Below are positions 51,307-62,100 of a stretch of 64,000 nt of DNA, piece by piece. The notes under the pieces are model-generated. The model did no database searches, was not told the origin of the DNA, and was given only the letters and a program-made list of their open reading frames with translations. Positions within the stretch are counted from its first letter, which is position 1; each line of letters opens with the position of its first letter. The stretch lies in the NCBI RefSeq assembly GCF_025460835.1, contig NZ_JAMXAY010000022.1, forward strand, positions 1 through 64,000. Direction: 5' to 3'. A program made the position numbers and the translations under genes. This DNA is from Parapedobacter soli (GTDB taxonomy: Bacteria; Bacteroidota; Bacteroidia; Sphingobacteriales; Sphingobacteriaceae).

Positions 51307-51338
51307 CTTGAAAGTGAGACTTGTTATTTATATTTTTG
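51307..51338 (+). promoter_or_regulatory. promoter of the quinone oxidoreductase gene
   Basis: CTTG (51307-51310), 20-bp spacer, TATTTTTG (51331-51338). Predicted +1 near 51342, leader about 57 nt with a small CCCG/CGGG hairpin near its start. Confidence 0.6.
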
Positions 51339-51398
51339 TGCGTACCCGTTTGCGGGGACCGTATTGAAACCACCCGCGACGCACTAAATAATCTGTGA

Positions 51399-52334
51399 AT
51401 GAAAGCTGTTGTGATAACATCGTATGGCGACATAAGCCAATTGAATGACGCCGATATACCGATGCCGCTGATCGGTGAACAGGATGTCCTTGTGGAAATC
51501 CGTGCTGCGTCGGTCAATGCGGTCGATTGGAAAATCAGGTCCGGCTATATGAAGGAAATACTGGCCTACGAGTTTCCACTGGTGCTGGGCTTGGATATTG
51601 CTGGTGTAGTGAAAAAGGTGGGGGCAGCGGTCAGCCGTTTCAAAGTAGGGGATGCCGTGCTTGCCAAATCAAACTTGGCCGATAATGGTGGGTATGCAGC
51701 ATATACTGCGCTCCATGAGAACCTATTGGAAAAGATACCTAATGGTGTTTCCTTTGAGAAAGCGGCCGCACTTCCGTTGGCGGGGATGACTGCTTGGCAG
51801 GCGTTGACCACATTTGCCGGGCTGACAGCCGGCGAGCGGGTATTGATACAAGGGGGCGCCGGTGGTATCGGTAGCTTTGCTATACAGTTTGCGAAGGCTT
51901 TGGGGGCCAAAGTGATCGCTACCGCCAGCACGCGGCATGTGGCGTGGCTGAAGCGGTTGGGAGTGGACCATGCGATTGTTTACGACCAAGAGGATTTTGC
52001 CCAAGTGTTACGAGACATGCCGGTAGATGTGGTGCTTGACGCTGTAGGAGGAGAGGTATTGACACGAAGTTATGGCGTATTGAAAAGAGGTGGACGAATG
52101 GTGAGTATCCAGGAGCCGCCAAACCCAGCACTGGAGGAAATGTATGGGGTGAAAGCTAGCTTTTTCGTTACCTTGGAAGGAGGAAATCACTTGAATGAAA
52201 TCGTGAAACTGATGGACGAGGGGAAGGTGGATCCGCTTATCCGAACGGTGTTGCCCCTTACGGCCAACGGTATACGTGAGGCCCACTCCTTGATTGAAGA
52301 TGGCCATACGTATGGTAAAATTGTGTTGGCTTAG
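51399..52334 (+). CDS. zinc-independent NADP-dependent alcohol dehydrogenase / quinone oxidoreductase
   Basis: 311-aa medium-chain reductase. GroES-like N-terminal part (MKAVVITSYGDISQL, LGLDIAGVVKKVG, GDAVLAKSNL) and Rossmann part with VLIQGGAGGIGSFAIQFAK, then KVIATASTRH. The catalytic zinc cysteine ligand and the structural four-Cys zinc loop are absent, so it is the zeta-crystallin/QOR type, reducing quinones or enones. Own promoter; no operon partners. Confidence 0.9.
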   Translation: MKAVVITSYGDISQLNDADIPMPLIGEQDVLVEIRAASVNAVDWKIRSGYMKEILAYEFPLVLGLDIAGVVKKVGAAVSRFKVGDAVLAKSNLADNGGYAAYTALHENLLEKIPNGVSFEKAAALPLAGMTAWQALTTFAGLTAGERVLIQGGAGGIGSFAIQFAKALGAKVIATASTRHVAWLKRLGVDHAIVYDQEDFAQVLRDMPVDVVLDAVGGEVLTRSYGVLKRGGRMVSIQEPPNPALEEMYGVKASFFVTLEGGNHLNEIVKLMDEGKVDPLIRTVLPLTANGIREAHSLIEDGHTYGKIVLA

Positions 52335-52398
52335 TCTTTCTCATTTCCGTCAATTTTTTTAAGATATTCGTCTCGGTAGTGACCCAACGAGAGGGATA

Positions 52399-52554
52399 GA
52401 CGAACTTTTTTACCTGCTTATAGTCAGTGCATTATTTCTTATAGCCACCGCGGCGGCCGTGGTATCCCACCGTAAAAGGTCGCGGATGAAACGCGAAAGC
52501 CGTGAATTGGCAGCTAAGTTGGAAAAGCTGTCTAATGATACGATCGTAGCGTAG
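52399..52554 (+). pseudogene. small single-helix membrane protein, apparently without a start codon
   Basis: In-frame reading DELFYLLIVSALFLIATAAA, then VVSHRKRSRMKRESRELAAK and LEKLSNDTIVA ends at a TAG. It is a clear transmembrane helix, a basic stop-transfer stretch and an amphipathic helix, so the pattern looks protein-coding. I found no ATG, GTG or TTG in frame before it, so the N-terminus may be lost by a frameshift. Confidence 0.4.
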
Positions 52555-52592
52555 AGTAATTCATTTACGACCGACCGGTGTATGTGGAGTAA

Positions 52593-53132
52593 TCAGTCGT
52601 GTTTCACCCAGATCAAACGGCTGAGGTCATATCCGGCTTTACGGGCTATCTCCAGAAACTCCTCTTTCACTTCCGGGGATAAGGAGGTGGTGCGTGACAA
52701 AATCCAGATGTAATCGGTATTTTTCCCCATCACAAGTGCGTATTTGTAGCCGCCTTTTATAGTGACAATATTATAGGGCGAATAAAAGGGGCCGAAGAAA
52801 GAGACTTTTAGCTTACCCTCGTTTGGTTTGCCCACCATTCTAGCTTTACCGTTTGCAACCTTGTGCCGCTTCTTTACATAATCGTATCCGGAGTTGGTTA
52901 CATTCACCGTACCATCATCATTCAATGCATAATGTGCCCGCGTGTTTTTGAGGTTTTTTTCGAAGCGGAAGTCAAACCGAGCCACTTCGTACCAATCGCC
53001 AAGATAGCGTTTGAGATCGAAGTCCGTAACCACGTTAACACCTTTGGGCTTTGACTGCCAACAGCTGCTTAATGCGAAAGCTGCGGTGCCGACAATGAGA
53101 CCACCAGCAGCCAATATATATCGTTTGTCCAT
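52593..53132 (-). CDS. blc: outer membrane lipocalin (Blc-like)
   Basis: 179-aa lipoprotein: signal peptide with lipobox LSSC, then the lipocalin start VTDFDLKRYLGDWYEVARFD with the conserved GxW, and the Blc features YNIVTIKGGYKYALV and IWILSRTTSLS. Bacterial lipocalins bind fatty acids or lysophospholipids at the envelope under stress. Stands alone. A CCATATATGG palindrome overlaps its start codon region. Confidence 0.92.
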   Translation of the reverse strand: MDKRYILAAGGLIVGTAAFALSSCWQSKPKGVNVVTDFDLKRYLGDWYEVARFDFRFEKNLKNTRAHYALNDDGTVNVTNSGYDYVKKRHKVANGKARMVGKPNEGKLKVSFFGPFYSPYNIVTIKGGYKYALVMGKNTDYIWILSRTTSLSPEVKEEFLEIARKAGYDLSRLIWVKHD

Positions 53133-53256
53133 ATATGGAAAACAACCGCTAGCGCGATTTGTTCACCGCCATAGTTGCATAAGTTGTAAAAATAAGCATT
53201 TGGTTAAAGTGCTTGTCTTAAATTTACAAGCCTTTTTGGGGCGAATTTGAACCCTC

Positions 53257-54135
53257 CTATTTATAACGTACCCGATATTCCCGAGGACTGATTTCCATCT
53301 CGTGGGCAAATGCCTTGGAAAAGTGAAACGCATCGTAATAACCGAGTTTGAACGCAATCTCCTTGATTTTTAAATCGGTGAACTGCAGGAGAGAGCAGGC
53401 CCGCTGTATTTTTAGCTGGTTATAGTATTCGATCGGTGAAAAGGAGGTTCGCTCTTTGAATAGCACCCCGAAATAGGCAGGTGAGTAATTAACCGATCCG
53501 GCGATATCGGCCAGCGTTAGCTTATCTTCCAGGTGGCTTTTCATGTAGGCAATACTGGTGTTTACAATGTCTTGTTCACCGGTTATCGACAACCGATTGA
53601 ATTGCGGGACATACAAAAACGACGCGAGGAAATGCCGAAGGCATACACTGCTGTACTCCAGGTTGTCTTGAAGGTAACCGTTACTGAGGTTTTGGAAAAT
53701 TGATTCGAAAAGCCCCGTCCTGAAATCATGGTTGGTTTCCGGCCCGGCACCCGTGTTGAGTACCCTGCCCATAATGGACGCATAGCGTTCCACATGCCGC
53801 CCACAGAAATGTATCCAGTAGATGCTCCACGGAAATTGCTTATCCGCCGCATAAACATGCGGGGTGGATGCCGGAATAATCAATGCCTGCTTCTTAGAAA
53901 GGTTGAATTTGTCGCCGTCGATTTGGATCCATCCCAGCCCTTCCTCACAATAAATGATGATGTGCTCAGTGGCACCGGCTACGCGGTCGCGAAAATGGGA
54001 TTTGGCATGGGGATAGTAGCCAATATGCGTAACGTATAGGTTTTCCGTCAGTGTGTTTTCCGCTTGGAAATCACGGACGCTGTAGGGAAGCACGATGGCT
54101 TTTTCGCCTTTGAATCCATCAGGTATTTTTTCCAT
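53257..54135 (-). CDS. AraC family transcriptional regulator
   Basis: 292-aa regulator with an N-terminal cupin-like sugar-sensing domain (HIIIYCEEGLGWIQIDGDKF, IIPASTPHVYAAD, about residues 35-110) and a C-terminal double helix-turn-helix (about 190-292: LTLADIAGSVNYSPAYFGVLF, the first helix-turn-helix, and KIKEIAFKLGYYDAFHFSKAF with the end EISPREYRVRYK). Divergent from the sugar porter gene across 276 bp, so it most likely controls the porter-DUF5107-susCD operon in response to a sugar. An ATTGTT-N12-AACAAT dyad at 54217-54240 lies in the shared gap. Confidence 0.92.
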   Translation of the reverse strand: MEKIPDGFKGEKAIVLPYSVRDFQAENTLTENLYVTHIGYYPHAKSHFRDRVAGATEHIIIYCEEGLGWIQIDGDKFNLSKKQALIIPASTPHVYAADKQFPWSIYWIHFCGRHVERYASIMGRVLNTGAGPETNHDFRTGLFESIFQNLSNGYLQDNLEYSSVCLRHFLASFLYVPQFNRLSITGEQDIVNTSIAYMKSHLEDKLTLADIAGSVNYSPAYFGVLFKERTSFSPIEYYNQLKIQRACSLLQFTDLKIKEIAFKLGYYDAFHFSKAFAHEMEISPREYRVRYK

Positions 54136-54382
54136 ATATTTTCGTGGTTTTTAACAAAGGGCCGATAATATTGGTCATCTTCAAACAAAAATAATTCCAA
54201 TGCAAAGGTGGTAATTATTGTTAAATAATTGTAAAACAATGAGGTGTATGTTTAAGAATAGTGTTAGGAGTTGCTGGTTAGCCGTGGTTCTCATCCGCTT
54301 AATCAGGAGGTGTAAACGACGAGGTCGTATTTTTTTACATGTTTTTCAACGGATTCTACATTTTTCGCGGTTTGTGAACCCC

Positions 54383-54390
54383 TACTTTTG
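54383..54390 (+). promoter_or_regulatory. -7 box of the sugar porter operon
   Basis: TACTTTTG, perfect TAnnTTTG, giving +1 near 54394 and a leader of about 18 nt. A T5 run 17-18 bp upstream is the only -33 candidate, which fits an activator-dependent promoter. Confidence 0.5.
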
Positions 54391-54411
54391 CTTATTCAGT
54401 GACCGATAATT

Positions 54412-55800
54412 ATGATTAGTAAACGACTTGTATATACATTGATGGTCTCGCTGGTTGCGGCCATAGGAGGTTTCCTCTTCGGTTACGATTGGGTAGTTAT
54501 CGGTGGGGCAAAGCCATTTTACGAGATATACTTTGGTATAGCTGATGCACCGCTGATGCAAGGATGGGTGATGGGCAGTGCGATCATTGGCTGTATTGTC
54601 GGTGTAGTGGTATCGGGGTCGTTTTCGGATAGGCTTGGCAGAAAGCCACTAATGCTGGCAGCTGCCGTTATTTTCCTGCTGTCGGCTATCGGAACGGGAA
54701 TGGCCAATACGCTGTCGGCATTGATTACGTACCGGGTGCTCGGCGGAGTAGGAATCGGCATTGCCTCGGCGCTAGCGCCTCTATATATTGCTGAAATCGT
54801 TCCTGCCCGATCAAGGGGGGTGTATGTCTCCATCAATCAGCTAACCATCGTACTGGGTATCCTGATGGCGCAGGTGGTGAATTGGCTGATTGCTGAACCG
54901 GTTGGTGGGGGTGTTGATTTGGAACGCTCATGGAACGTGAACGAAGGATGGCGATGGATGTTTTGGGCATGCGGGGTGCCTGCGCTTCTGTATATGGTCT
55001 TGTTGATTTTCATTCCTGAAAGCCCGCGTTGGTTGACCCTGCACGGTAAGTATGGAAAGGCGCGAGCCATATTCAATCGGATCGGCGGTGAGGCGTATGC
55101 TGATGAGACCGTCGAAACAGCTAAGCAGACCTCGCAAACGGAGGAGGAGCACATCGCATGGCGATATTTCTTCACCCCACCAATACGGAAAATTCTGTTG
55201 ATTGGTATCGTCATTGCTGCATTTCAGCAATGGTGTGGCATTAACGTAATTTTCAATTATGCACAGGAGGTTTTTGAGGCTGCCGGTTATGGGGTGTCAG
55301 ATATCCTGTTCAATATCGTTATAACGGGTGCAACCAATGTGGTGTTTACCGTGGTGGGTATGTATGCCGTGGACCGGATTGGCCGGCGCACGTTGATGGT
55401 GGGTGGGGCATTGGGGTTAACCTGCATCTATGCATTGATGGGCTTCTGCTATTATATGGAAGTTTCGGGCATAGCGGTACTGCTATTGGTGGTCGCGGCG
55501 ATTGCTTGCTACGCCATGACGCTGGCTCCCGTGACATGGGTGGTGCTCTCGGAGATCTTCCCCAACCGGATTCGCGGTAGGGCAATGGGCATCGCCACGT
55601 TTTCGCTGTGGGTAGCATGCTTTATCCTGACTTATAGTTTCCCCTTGTTGAATACCGCCCTTGGTGCATACGGGACGTTCTGGCTGTATGGCGTGGTTTG
55701 CCTGCTGGGCTTCCTCTTCGTTAAAACACAGCTGCCCGAAACCAAGGGACAAACGTTGGAAGAAATTGAACAGAAACTGACCGGGCGTCGCCCGCGGTAG
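54412..55800 (+). CDS. MFS sugar porter (SP family, xylose/arabinose/galactose-type)
   Basis: 462-aa inner membrane transporter with 12 helices. Sugar porter signatures: GGFLFGYDWVVIGGAKPFY at helix 1, SDRLGRKPLML between helices 2 and 3, YIAEIVPARSRGVYVSINQL, IPESPRWL, FQQWCGINVIFNYAQEVFEAAG and the terminal PETKGQTLEEIEQK. It imports a monosaccharide by proton symport. First gene of an operon with the DUF5107 protein (19-bp gap), SusC and SusD. Exact sugar unknown. Confidence 0.95.
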   Translation: MISKRLVYTLMVSLVAAIGGFLFGYDWVVIGGAKPFYEIYFGIADAPLMQGWVMGSAIIGCIVGVVVSGSFSDRLGRKPLMLAAAVIFLLSAIGTGMANTLSALITYRVLGGVGIGIASALAPLYIAEIVPARSRGVYVSINQLTIVLGILMAQVVNWLIAEPVGGGVDLERSWNVNEGWRWMFWACGVPALLYMVLLIFIPESPRWLTLHGKYGKARAIFNRIGGEAYADETVETAKQTSQTEEEHIAWRYFFTPPIRKILLIGIVIAAFQQWCGINVIFNYAQEVFEAAGYGVSDILFNIVITGATNVVFTVVGMYAVDRIGRRTLMVGGALGLTCIYALMGFCYYMEVSGIAVLLLVVAAIACYAMTLAPVTWVVLSEIFPNRIRGRAMGIATFSLWVACFILTYSFPLLNTALGAYGTFWLYGVVCLLGFLFVKTQLPETKGQTLEEIEQKLTGRRPR

Positions 55801-55819
55801 GAGTTATAGCAACGATTAA

Positions 55820-58800
55820 ATGACGACAGACGAATCCATCAATTACTTAACAGCATCTACGGTGCAGGGAAATGCGGTAAGCGCGTGGGAGGAGACTATT
55901 TATCTGCCGACCTACGAAGTGGGCGAGGCGGAGAAGTATCCGATGTTTCTGGAAAAGCGGGTTTACCAGGGGAGTTCCGGCGTGGTTTATCCCTATCCGG
56001 TAATCGAGAAAATCGCCGACGAAAAAGTGAGTAAACCCTATATCGCTTTATTTATAGAAAACCAATACATCAAAGTGATGGTACTGCCCGAACTGGGAGG
56101 GCGTATACAGATGGCATACGACAAAGCGAACAAACGCCACTTTGTGTACTATAACCAAGTAATAAAGCCTGCGTTGGTAGGGCTCACGGGGCCGTGGATT
56201 TCGGGGGGAATCGAATTCAACTGGCCACAGCACCACCGGCCCAGCACCTTCCTGCCTACGGATTATCGAATAGAGGAGCATGAAGATGGCAGCATGACGT
56301 TGTGGTGCAGCGAGGTTGAGCGGATGTTCCGAACCAAGGGCATGCAGGGTTTCACTTTATACCCGGATAAAGCATATATCGAGGTTAAAGCAGCGGTGTA
56401 TAACCGGACTGCCTTTCCGCAAACGTTTCTATGGTGGGCAAATCCAGCTATCCCTGCGGGCGAGCACTACAAGTCGGTTTTCCCACCGGATGTACACGCG
56501 GTGTTTGACCACGGAAAGCGCGACGTATCTGCATTCCCGATAGCAACGGGTTTTTATTACAAACAGGATTATACGGCTGGGGTGGATATTTCGCGCTATA
56601 AGAACATACCAGTACCCACCTCCTACATGGCAATCAAGTCAGATTATGATTTTATCGGCGGCTACGACGATAACGAACGGGCAGGGCTATTGCATGTGGC
56701 GAACCACCATATTTCGCCGGGAAAGAAGCAATGGACCTGGGGATGCGGTGATTTCGGGAAAGCGTGGGACCGGAACCTTACCGACGAAGATGGCCCTTAT
56801 ATTGAGCTGATGACCGGCGTTTATACCGATAACCAGCCTGATTTCGCGTGGCTGCAACCGTACGAAGAGAAAACCTGGGTGCAATATTTCATGCCCTATA
56901 CGGAAGTGGGCTATGTGAAAGAAGCAACCAAAGATGCCGCGATTAACCTTGAACTGGTCGGCGAGAAGGCAAAGCTTATCATCTACACAACGGCTTACCA
57001 CGAACGCCTTCGGATCAGGTTGACGGCAATAGACGGGACACCGCTTTTTGACGACGTCGTTTCCTGCGGCCCGGCCACTCCTTTGGTACAAGAGATAGCT
57101 GTGGGGGGACGGCAGGCGAGTGAATTGAAACTCGTTGTCGCGGATGACGACGGTCATACATTGATTACCTACACCGAACAGCCGATGGTGGAACAGGCCA
57201 CGCCCGCGGCGGCAACGGCGCCCAAAAGACCAGAAGATGTGGAATCGGTTGAACAGCTTTATCTCATCGGGCTCCATCTGGAACAATACCGGCATGCCAC
57301 CTATAACCCGTTGGATTATTACTTCGAAGCACTAAAACGTGAACCGGGAGATGTACGATCCAATAATGCCGTGGGCTTGCTGTTGACGCGGCGCGGCAAA
57401 TTTGCAGCGGCAGAGCGCTATTTCCGTACCGCCATCGCCACCCTTACACGCCGCAACCCCAATCCGCAGTTCGGAGAGCCTTATTATCACTTAGGGTGGT
57501 GCCTGGTACTCCAAGGGAAGGTAGATGAAGCGTATGGGGCCTATTACAAAGCCATCTGGAATGAGGCATGGCGTGCCCCAGGATACTATGCACTGACGCT
57601 TTTGGATGTGCGGAAAGGCGATTGGGCATCGGCGCTTGAACACGTTGAGCAAAGCTTGGTCAACAACTGGCACCACCATAAAGCCCGCCAGTTGAAAGCT
57701 TCCATCCTGAGGAAAATGGGCCGTGTCAAAAAAGCAATGCGCTGGATTGACGAATCCTTGGAAATCGACCGCTTCAATGTGGGTTGCCTATTCGAAAAAT
57801 ACCTGCTGACTGGCGATAATACCGTGCTTGGCGAAATGAAAGTAGGTTTCCGCCGGAGTGCACATGATTGTATCGAATATGCGCTGGATTTTGCAAGTGC
57901 TGGATTGTATGAGGAAGCCCAACAGCTGTTGGAAACATTGGGAGATGATATCGGCGCCTACCCAATGACGTACTACACGTTAGGCTATATCGCCGCGAAA
58001 ATAGGGCGGAATGAACGGGCAGACGAACTGTTTGCCTATGCGCGGGGAGTATCGGCCGATTGGTGTTTCCCCAACCGGATAGAAGAGGTGGAGATCCTTG
58101 AAACCGCCGTCAAGTATTTTCCCGAAGATGCCAAAGCCTATTATTACTTGGGTAATTTCTGGTATGCCAACCGCCAATATGACGAGGCCATAATTGCTTG
58201 GGAGCGGTCGGCAGCCTTGGACAGGTCGTTTCCGATCGTGTTGCGCAACTTGGCAATAGCCCATTACAACAAACGGAACAACAAACAAAAAGCTGTTGAA
58301 CTGATGGAGGCGGCATTTGCGTGCGATGAAAGCGATGCCCGGTTGCTCATGGAGCTTGATCAGCTTTACAAAAAAATGAACCAGCCCCATGAGGAACGGT
58401 ACAAACGCCTAGCGAAGTACCGCAATTTGGTAGATCAACGGGATGACCTCTATGTGGAGTGGGTAACCTTACACAACCAATTGGGACGGTACGCACAGGC
58501 GAAAGACTTGATTGATAACCGGAAATTCCATCCCTGGGAGGGAGGTGAAGGGAAGATTACCCGACAGTATCTGCGTTGTCGACTGGAGTTGGCACGCCAA
58601 GCGATTGCAGCGGAAGACTTTGCTGGGGCACTCGAATTGCTTAACGAAACGGATGCCTTCCCCGAGAACCTGAGCGAGGGGAAGCTGGCCACCGTGGTGG
58701 AAAACGATATCCACTATTTCAAAGGTGTGGCCTACCGCGGCCTAGGGGAAGCAGCGCTGGCGGATGAATATTTCCAGCAGGCTACGCATGGTGCGGCAGA

Positions 58801-59146
58801 ACCGGTACAGGCATTTTTCTATAACGACCCGCAACCGGACCAGTTTTTCTTCAGTGGCATGGCATGGCGTGCACTTGGTGATGAGCAACGGGCACAATCG
58901 TATTTCCGACAACTGATTGAACATGGCCAAACACATCTGGACGATGATTGCCGGATTGATTACTTCGCGGTGTCGCTACCGGATTTGGCGATTTGGGAAG
59001 AGGATTTGAATGTACGCAACAAAGCACATTGCTATTACGTGATGGCATTGGGATATGCAGGATTAAACGAACAGGAAAATGCGCTTGAATATTATAACGC
59101 TGCGAAAGCGGCCGATTTAAACAAGCAACTGGTATCATGGGGATAG
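55820..59146 (+). CDS. DUF5107 / TPR protein
   Basis: 1108-aa protein without a signal peptide, so probably cytoplasmic. Residues about 20-400 form DUF5107, a supersandwich fold related to galactose mutarotases (NQYIKVMVLPELGGRIQMAY, GGIEFNWPQHHRP). Residues about 480-1100 are tetratricopeptide-like repeats (GRYAQAKDLIDN, ENALEYYNAAKAADL). It is found in many Bacteroidota sugar loci between a transporter and SusCD. It may bind or isomerise the incoming sugar and serve as a scaffold, but no reaction is established. Co-transcribed with the porter and 43 bp before susC. Confidence 0.9.
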   Translation: MTTDESINYLTASTVQGNAVSAWEETIYLPTYEVGEAEKYPMFLEKRVYQGSSGVVYPYPVIEKIADEKVSKPYIALFIENQYIKVMVLPELGGRIQMAYDKANKRHFVYYNQVIKPALVGLTGPWISGGIEFNWPQHHRPSTFLPTDYRIEEHEDGSMTLWCSEVERMFRTKGMQGFTLYPDKAYIEVKAAVYNRTAFPQTFLWWANPAIPAGEHYKSVFPPDVHAVFDHGKRDVSAFPIATGFYYKQDYTAGVDISRYKNIPVPTSYMAIKSDYDFIGGYDDNERAGLLHVANHHISPGKKQWTWGCGDFGKAWDRNLTDEDGPYIELMTGVYTDNQPDFAWLQPYEEKTWVQYFMPYTEVGYVKEATKDAAINLELVGEKAKLIIYTTAYHERLRIRLTAIDGTPLFDDVVSCGPATPLVQEIAVGGRQASELKLVVADDDGHTLITYTEQPMVEQATPAAATAPKRPEDVESVEQLYLIGLHLEQYRHATYNPLDYYFEALKREPGDVRSNNAVGLLLTRRGKFAAAERYFRTAIATLTRRNPNPQFGEPYYHLGWCLVLQGKVDEAYGAYYKAIWNEAWRAPGYYALTLLDVRKGDWASALEHVEQSLVNNWHHHKARQLKASILRKMGRVKKAMRWIDESLEIDRFNVGCLFEKYLLTGDNTVLGEMKVGFRRSAHDCIEYALDFASAGLYEEAQQLLETLGDDIGAYPMTYYTLGYIAAKIGRNERADELFAYARGVSADWCFPNRIEEVEILETAVKYFPEDAKAYYYLGNFWYANRQYDEAIIAWERSAALDRSFPIVLRNLAIAHYNKRNNKQKAVELMEAAFACDESDARLLMELDQLYKKMNQPHEERYKRLAKYRNLVDQRDDLYVEWVTLHNQLGRYAQAKDLIDNRKFHPWEGGEGKITRQYLRCRLELARQAIAAEDFAGALELLNETDAFPENLSEGKLATVVENDIHYFKGVAYRGLGEAALADEYFQQATHGAAEPVQAFFYNDPQPDQFFFSGMAWRALGDEQRAQSYFRQLIEHGQTHLDDDCRIDYFAVSLPDLAIWEEDLNVRNKAHCYYVMALGYAGLNEQENALEYYNAAKAADLNKQLVSWG

Positions 59147-59189
59147 TACCAGTTCATTTTGAATACACATAGCACTAAATAAATAAATT

Positions 59190-62100
59190 ATGAACCGAAA
59201 AATGAAAAGAAAGCGCCGGGGGTCAAGTGGGCCTGACGTGCGCAGACCATTTGTAGACCGGCTGATAAAGATACCACTTCTTTGTCTGGCGATCGCCTTC
59301 TTCGCTGCTGGAGGCGCCACAGCACAGGACGTGCGCACGGTCAATGGACTCGTGGTGAGCAGTGCAGACGGGACGCCTTTGGCGGGCGTGTCCGTACGGG
59401 TAAAAAACGGTACGGCGGCAAGCGGTACCGACGAAGAAGGCCGATTTGCGATCAGCGTGGCCCAAGATGCGACATTAGTATTTTCCTATGTTGGTTATGC
59501 AACCGCCGAAGTACCGGTTTCCGGTAACTTTTTGAATGTAACGTTGTATGAGGAACACCAAGGGCTCGATGAAGTGGTAGTGGTTGGTTACGGGACCCAG
59601 AAAAAAGAGAACCTCACGGGTGCAGTATCCACCATCAGCTCAGAAACGCTGAATGCGCGGCCGGTATCCAACACGGCCCAGGCGCTACAGGGTGCGGCCC
59701 CGGGCCTTAACATCACCCAAAGCGGAGCATTAGGTGGAAGCTTAGAAAATCGGCCAAGTATCAATGTACGGGGTGTCGGGACAATTGGGGAGGGGTCTAG
59801 CGGAGCACCGCTAATCTTGATTGACGGTATGGAGGGCGACATCAACGCCATCAGTCCTCAGGATATTGACAACATTTCTGTCCTTAAAGATGCTGCGGCT
59901 TCATCAATCTATGGTTCTAGGGCGCCTTTTGGCGTTATCCTGGTAACTACCAAATCCGGTAAGTCGGGAAAGGCTGTGGTACAGGCGAACGGCAATTTCC
60001 GTTCCAGTAGTCCGTTGCTGCTCCCCGAGATGATGGATTCGTACACCTTCGTGCACTATCTCAATGATGCCCGGCTGAACTCGGCACAGGGCGTCTTTTT
60101 CACGGATGAGCGGATACAGCGGATAAGAGATTATATGGATGGAAAAATAACCACTACGCTCGTGCCCCGACCCGGCCAAGAAAATATCTGGGGCGACGGC
60201 TATTTTGAGGGGAATGACAATGTGGATTGGTACAAGGCGATTTATCGATCCAGTGCACCATCGCAGGAGTACGCGCTGAGCGCGAGTGGCGGTACGGAGA
60301 AGGTAACCTATTACGTAGCGGGCAATTACTTGGATCAGACCGGTTTGATGCGATTCGGTGGCGATAACTACGGCCGTTATAATACGACAGGTCGAATTAA
60401 TGGCGCACTATCAGATAAAACGTCACTGACGTACATTATCCGTTATAGCCGGGAAGAGTTCGAACGGCCGAGCTACATGACCAATTCGTTGAATATGAAT
60501 ATTGGTAGGCAGGGCTGGCCGGTGCTGCCCCTCTACGATAACAACGGATACCTGTACGACAGTCCGTCGCCGGCATTGAGCCTACGCGACGGCGGCCGCG
60601 GTGCACGGCAGACCGACCGATTGGCCCAGCAGCTGAAATTGACGGTCGAACCGTTGGCAGGTTGGAAAGTAATGGGCGATATCAATTACAGCACCACGGA
60701 TGTATTTTACCACTGGGATTTGCAGCGGACCTATAACTATGATGTAAGCGGTCAGCCGTATCCAGCGTTGACGGCGTCGGAAGTACACGAGGAAGCCGGC
60801 CGCGAGAATTACATGAATACCAATATCTATACCGAATACGCACGTTCTTTCGGGGAACACCACTTGAAGGCATTGATAGGTACTCAAGCTGAATTGATGA
60901 AAACACGCGGCCTGATGGCAGAACGCCAGGGAATCATTGTTCCTTCCATGCCGGTGATCGATGGTACGTCTGGCAATGACCCCAATGGGAAGCCGGTACC
61001 ACCCGAAGTTTCGGGCGCCAACCAGCATTGGTCTACTCAAGGCTATTTCGGCCGGATAAACTACAACTATGACGAACGGTACCTGATAGAAGGTAATCTC
61101 CGCTACGACGGATCGTCACGGTTCCGTCAGGATAAACGCTGGATTTATTCGCCTTCGGTTTCCGCGGGGTGGAATTTATCGAATGAGAATTTTTGGTCGC
61201 CGGTGCAACGGTTTGTTAATGTGGTGAAAATAAGGGGATCATATGGTGAACTGAGCAACCAAAATACCGAAGATTGGTACCCGACCTATGTGGTAATGCC
61301 CATTAATAGTTCAAATGGTACGTGGTTAGTGAACGGCGCGCGGCCGAATACTGCTTCAGCGCCGGGGCTCATCAGTTCTACACTTTCGTGGGAACAGGTC
61401 CGTACATGGAACCTAGGGGCCGATTTGGGTTTTTTCGGCAACCGCCTGAGCGCGACAGTTGACTACTACACGCGGTATACCGATAACATGATCGGGCCGG
61501 CGCCTGAGCTACCTGTCAACTTGGGTACGGACGTACCGCGGACCAATAACACGGATCTGAAAACATCGGGTATCGAACTGGAAGTGGCTTGGAACGATCG
61601 GCTGGCCAATGGGCTGGGTTATCATGCGCGCTTTATGATGGCCGATTCGCGAACTAAGATCACACGGTACCCTAATCCGACAGGGAACCTGGGCACCTAC
61701 ATAGCAGGGCGCATGGCGGGCGAGATATGGGGATACCGCACTGTGGGCATTGCCAAAACCCAGGAGGAGATGGATGCACACCTGGCCGGCTTACCGAATG
61801 GTGGCCAAAACCCGCTGGGCAGCAACTGGCAGGCTGGCGATTTGATGTTTGCCGACCTCAACGGCGATGGGCTGGTCAACAACGGCTCCAATACCATCGG
61901 TGACCACGGTGATTTGGCTGTGATCGGTAACAGCTCCCCACGATATCTGACATCGCTCGATTTGGGCGCCAACTTCAAGGGGGTAGATTTACGCGTGTTT
62001 TTCCAGGCCGTATTGAAGCGCGACTACTTCAATAACAATATTTATTTCTGGGGAACAGCAGCCTCGGTATGGAATACGGTAGGGCTGAAATCGCATACCG

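Noticed and set aside
54218-54409. 63-codon frame in front of the sugar porter
   Set aside because: Cys/Arg-rich composition without family features, and it spans the predicted promoter of the porter.
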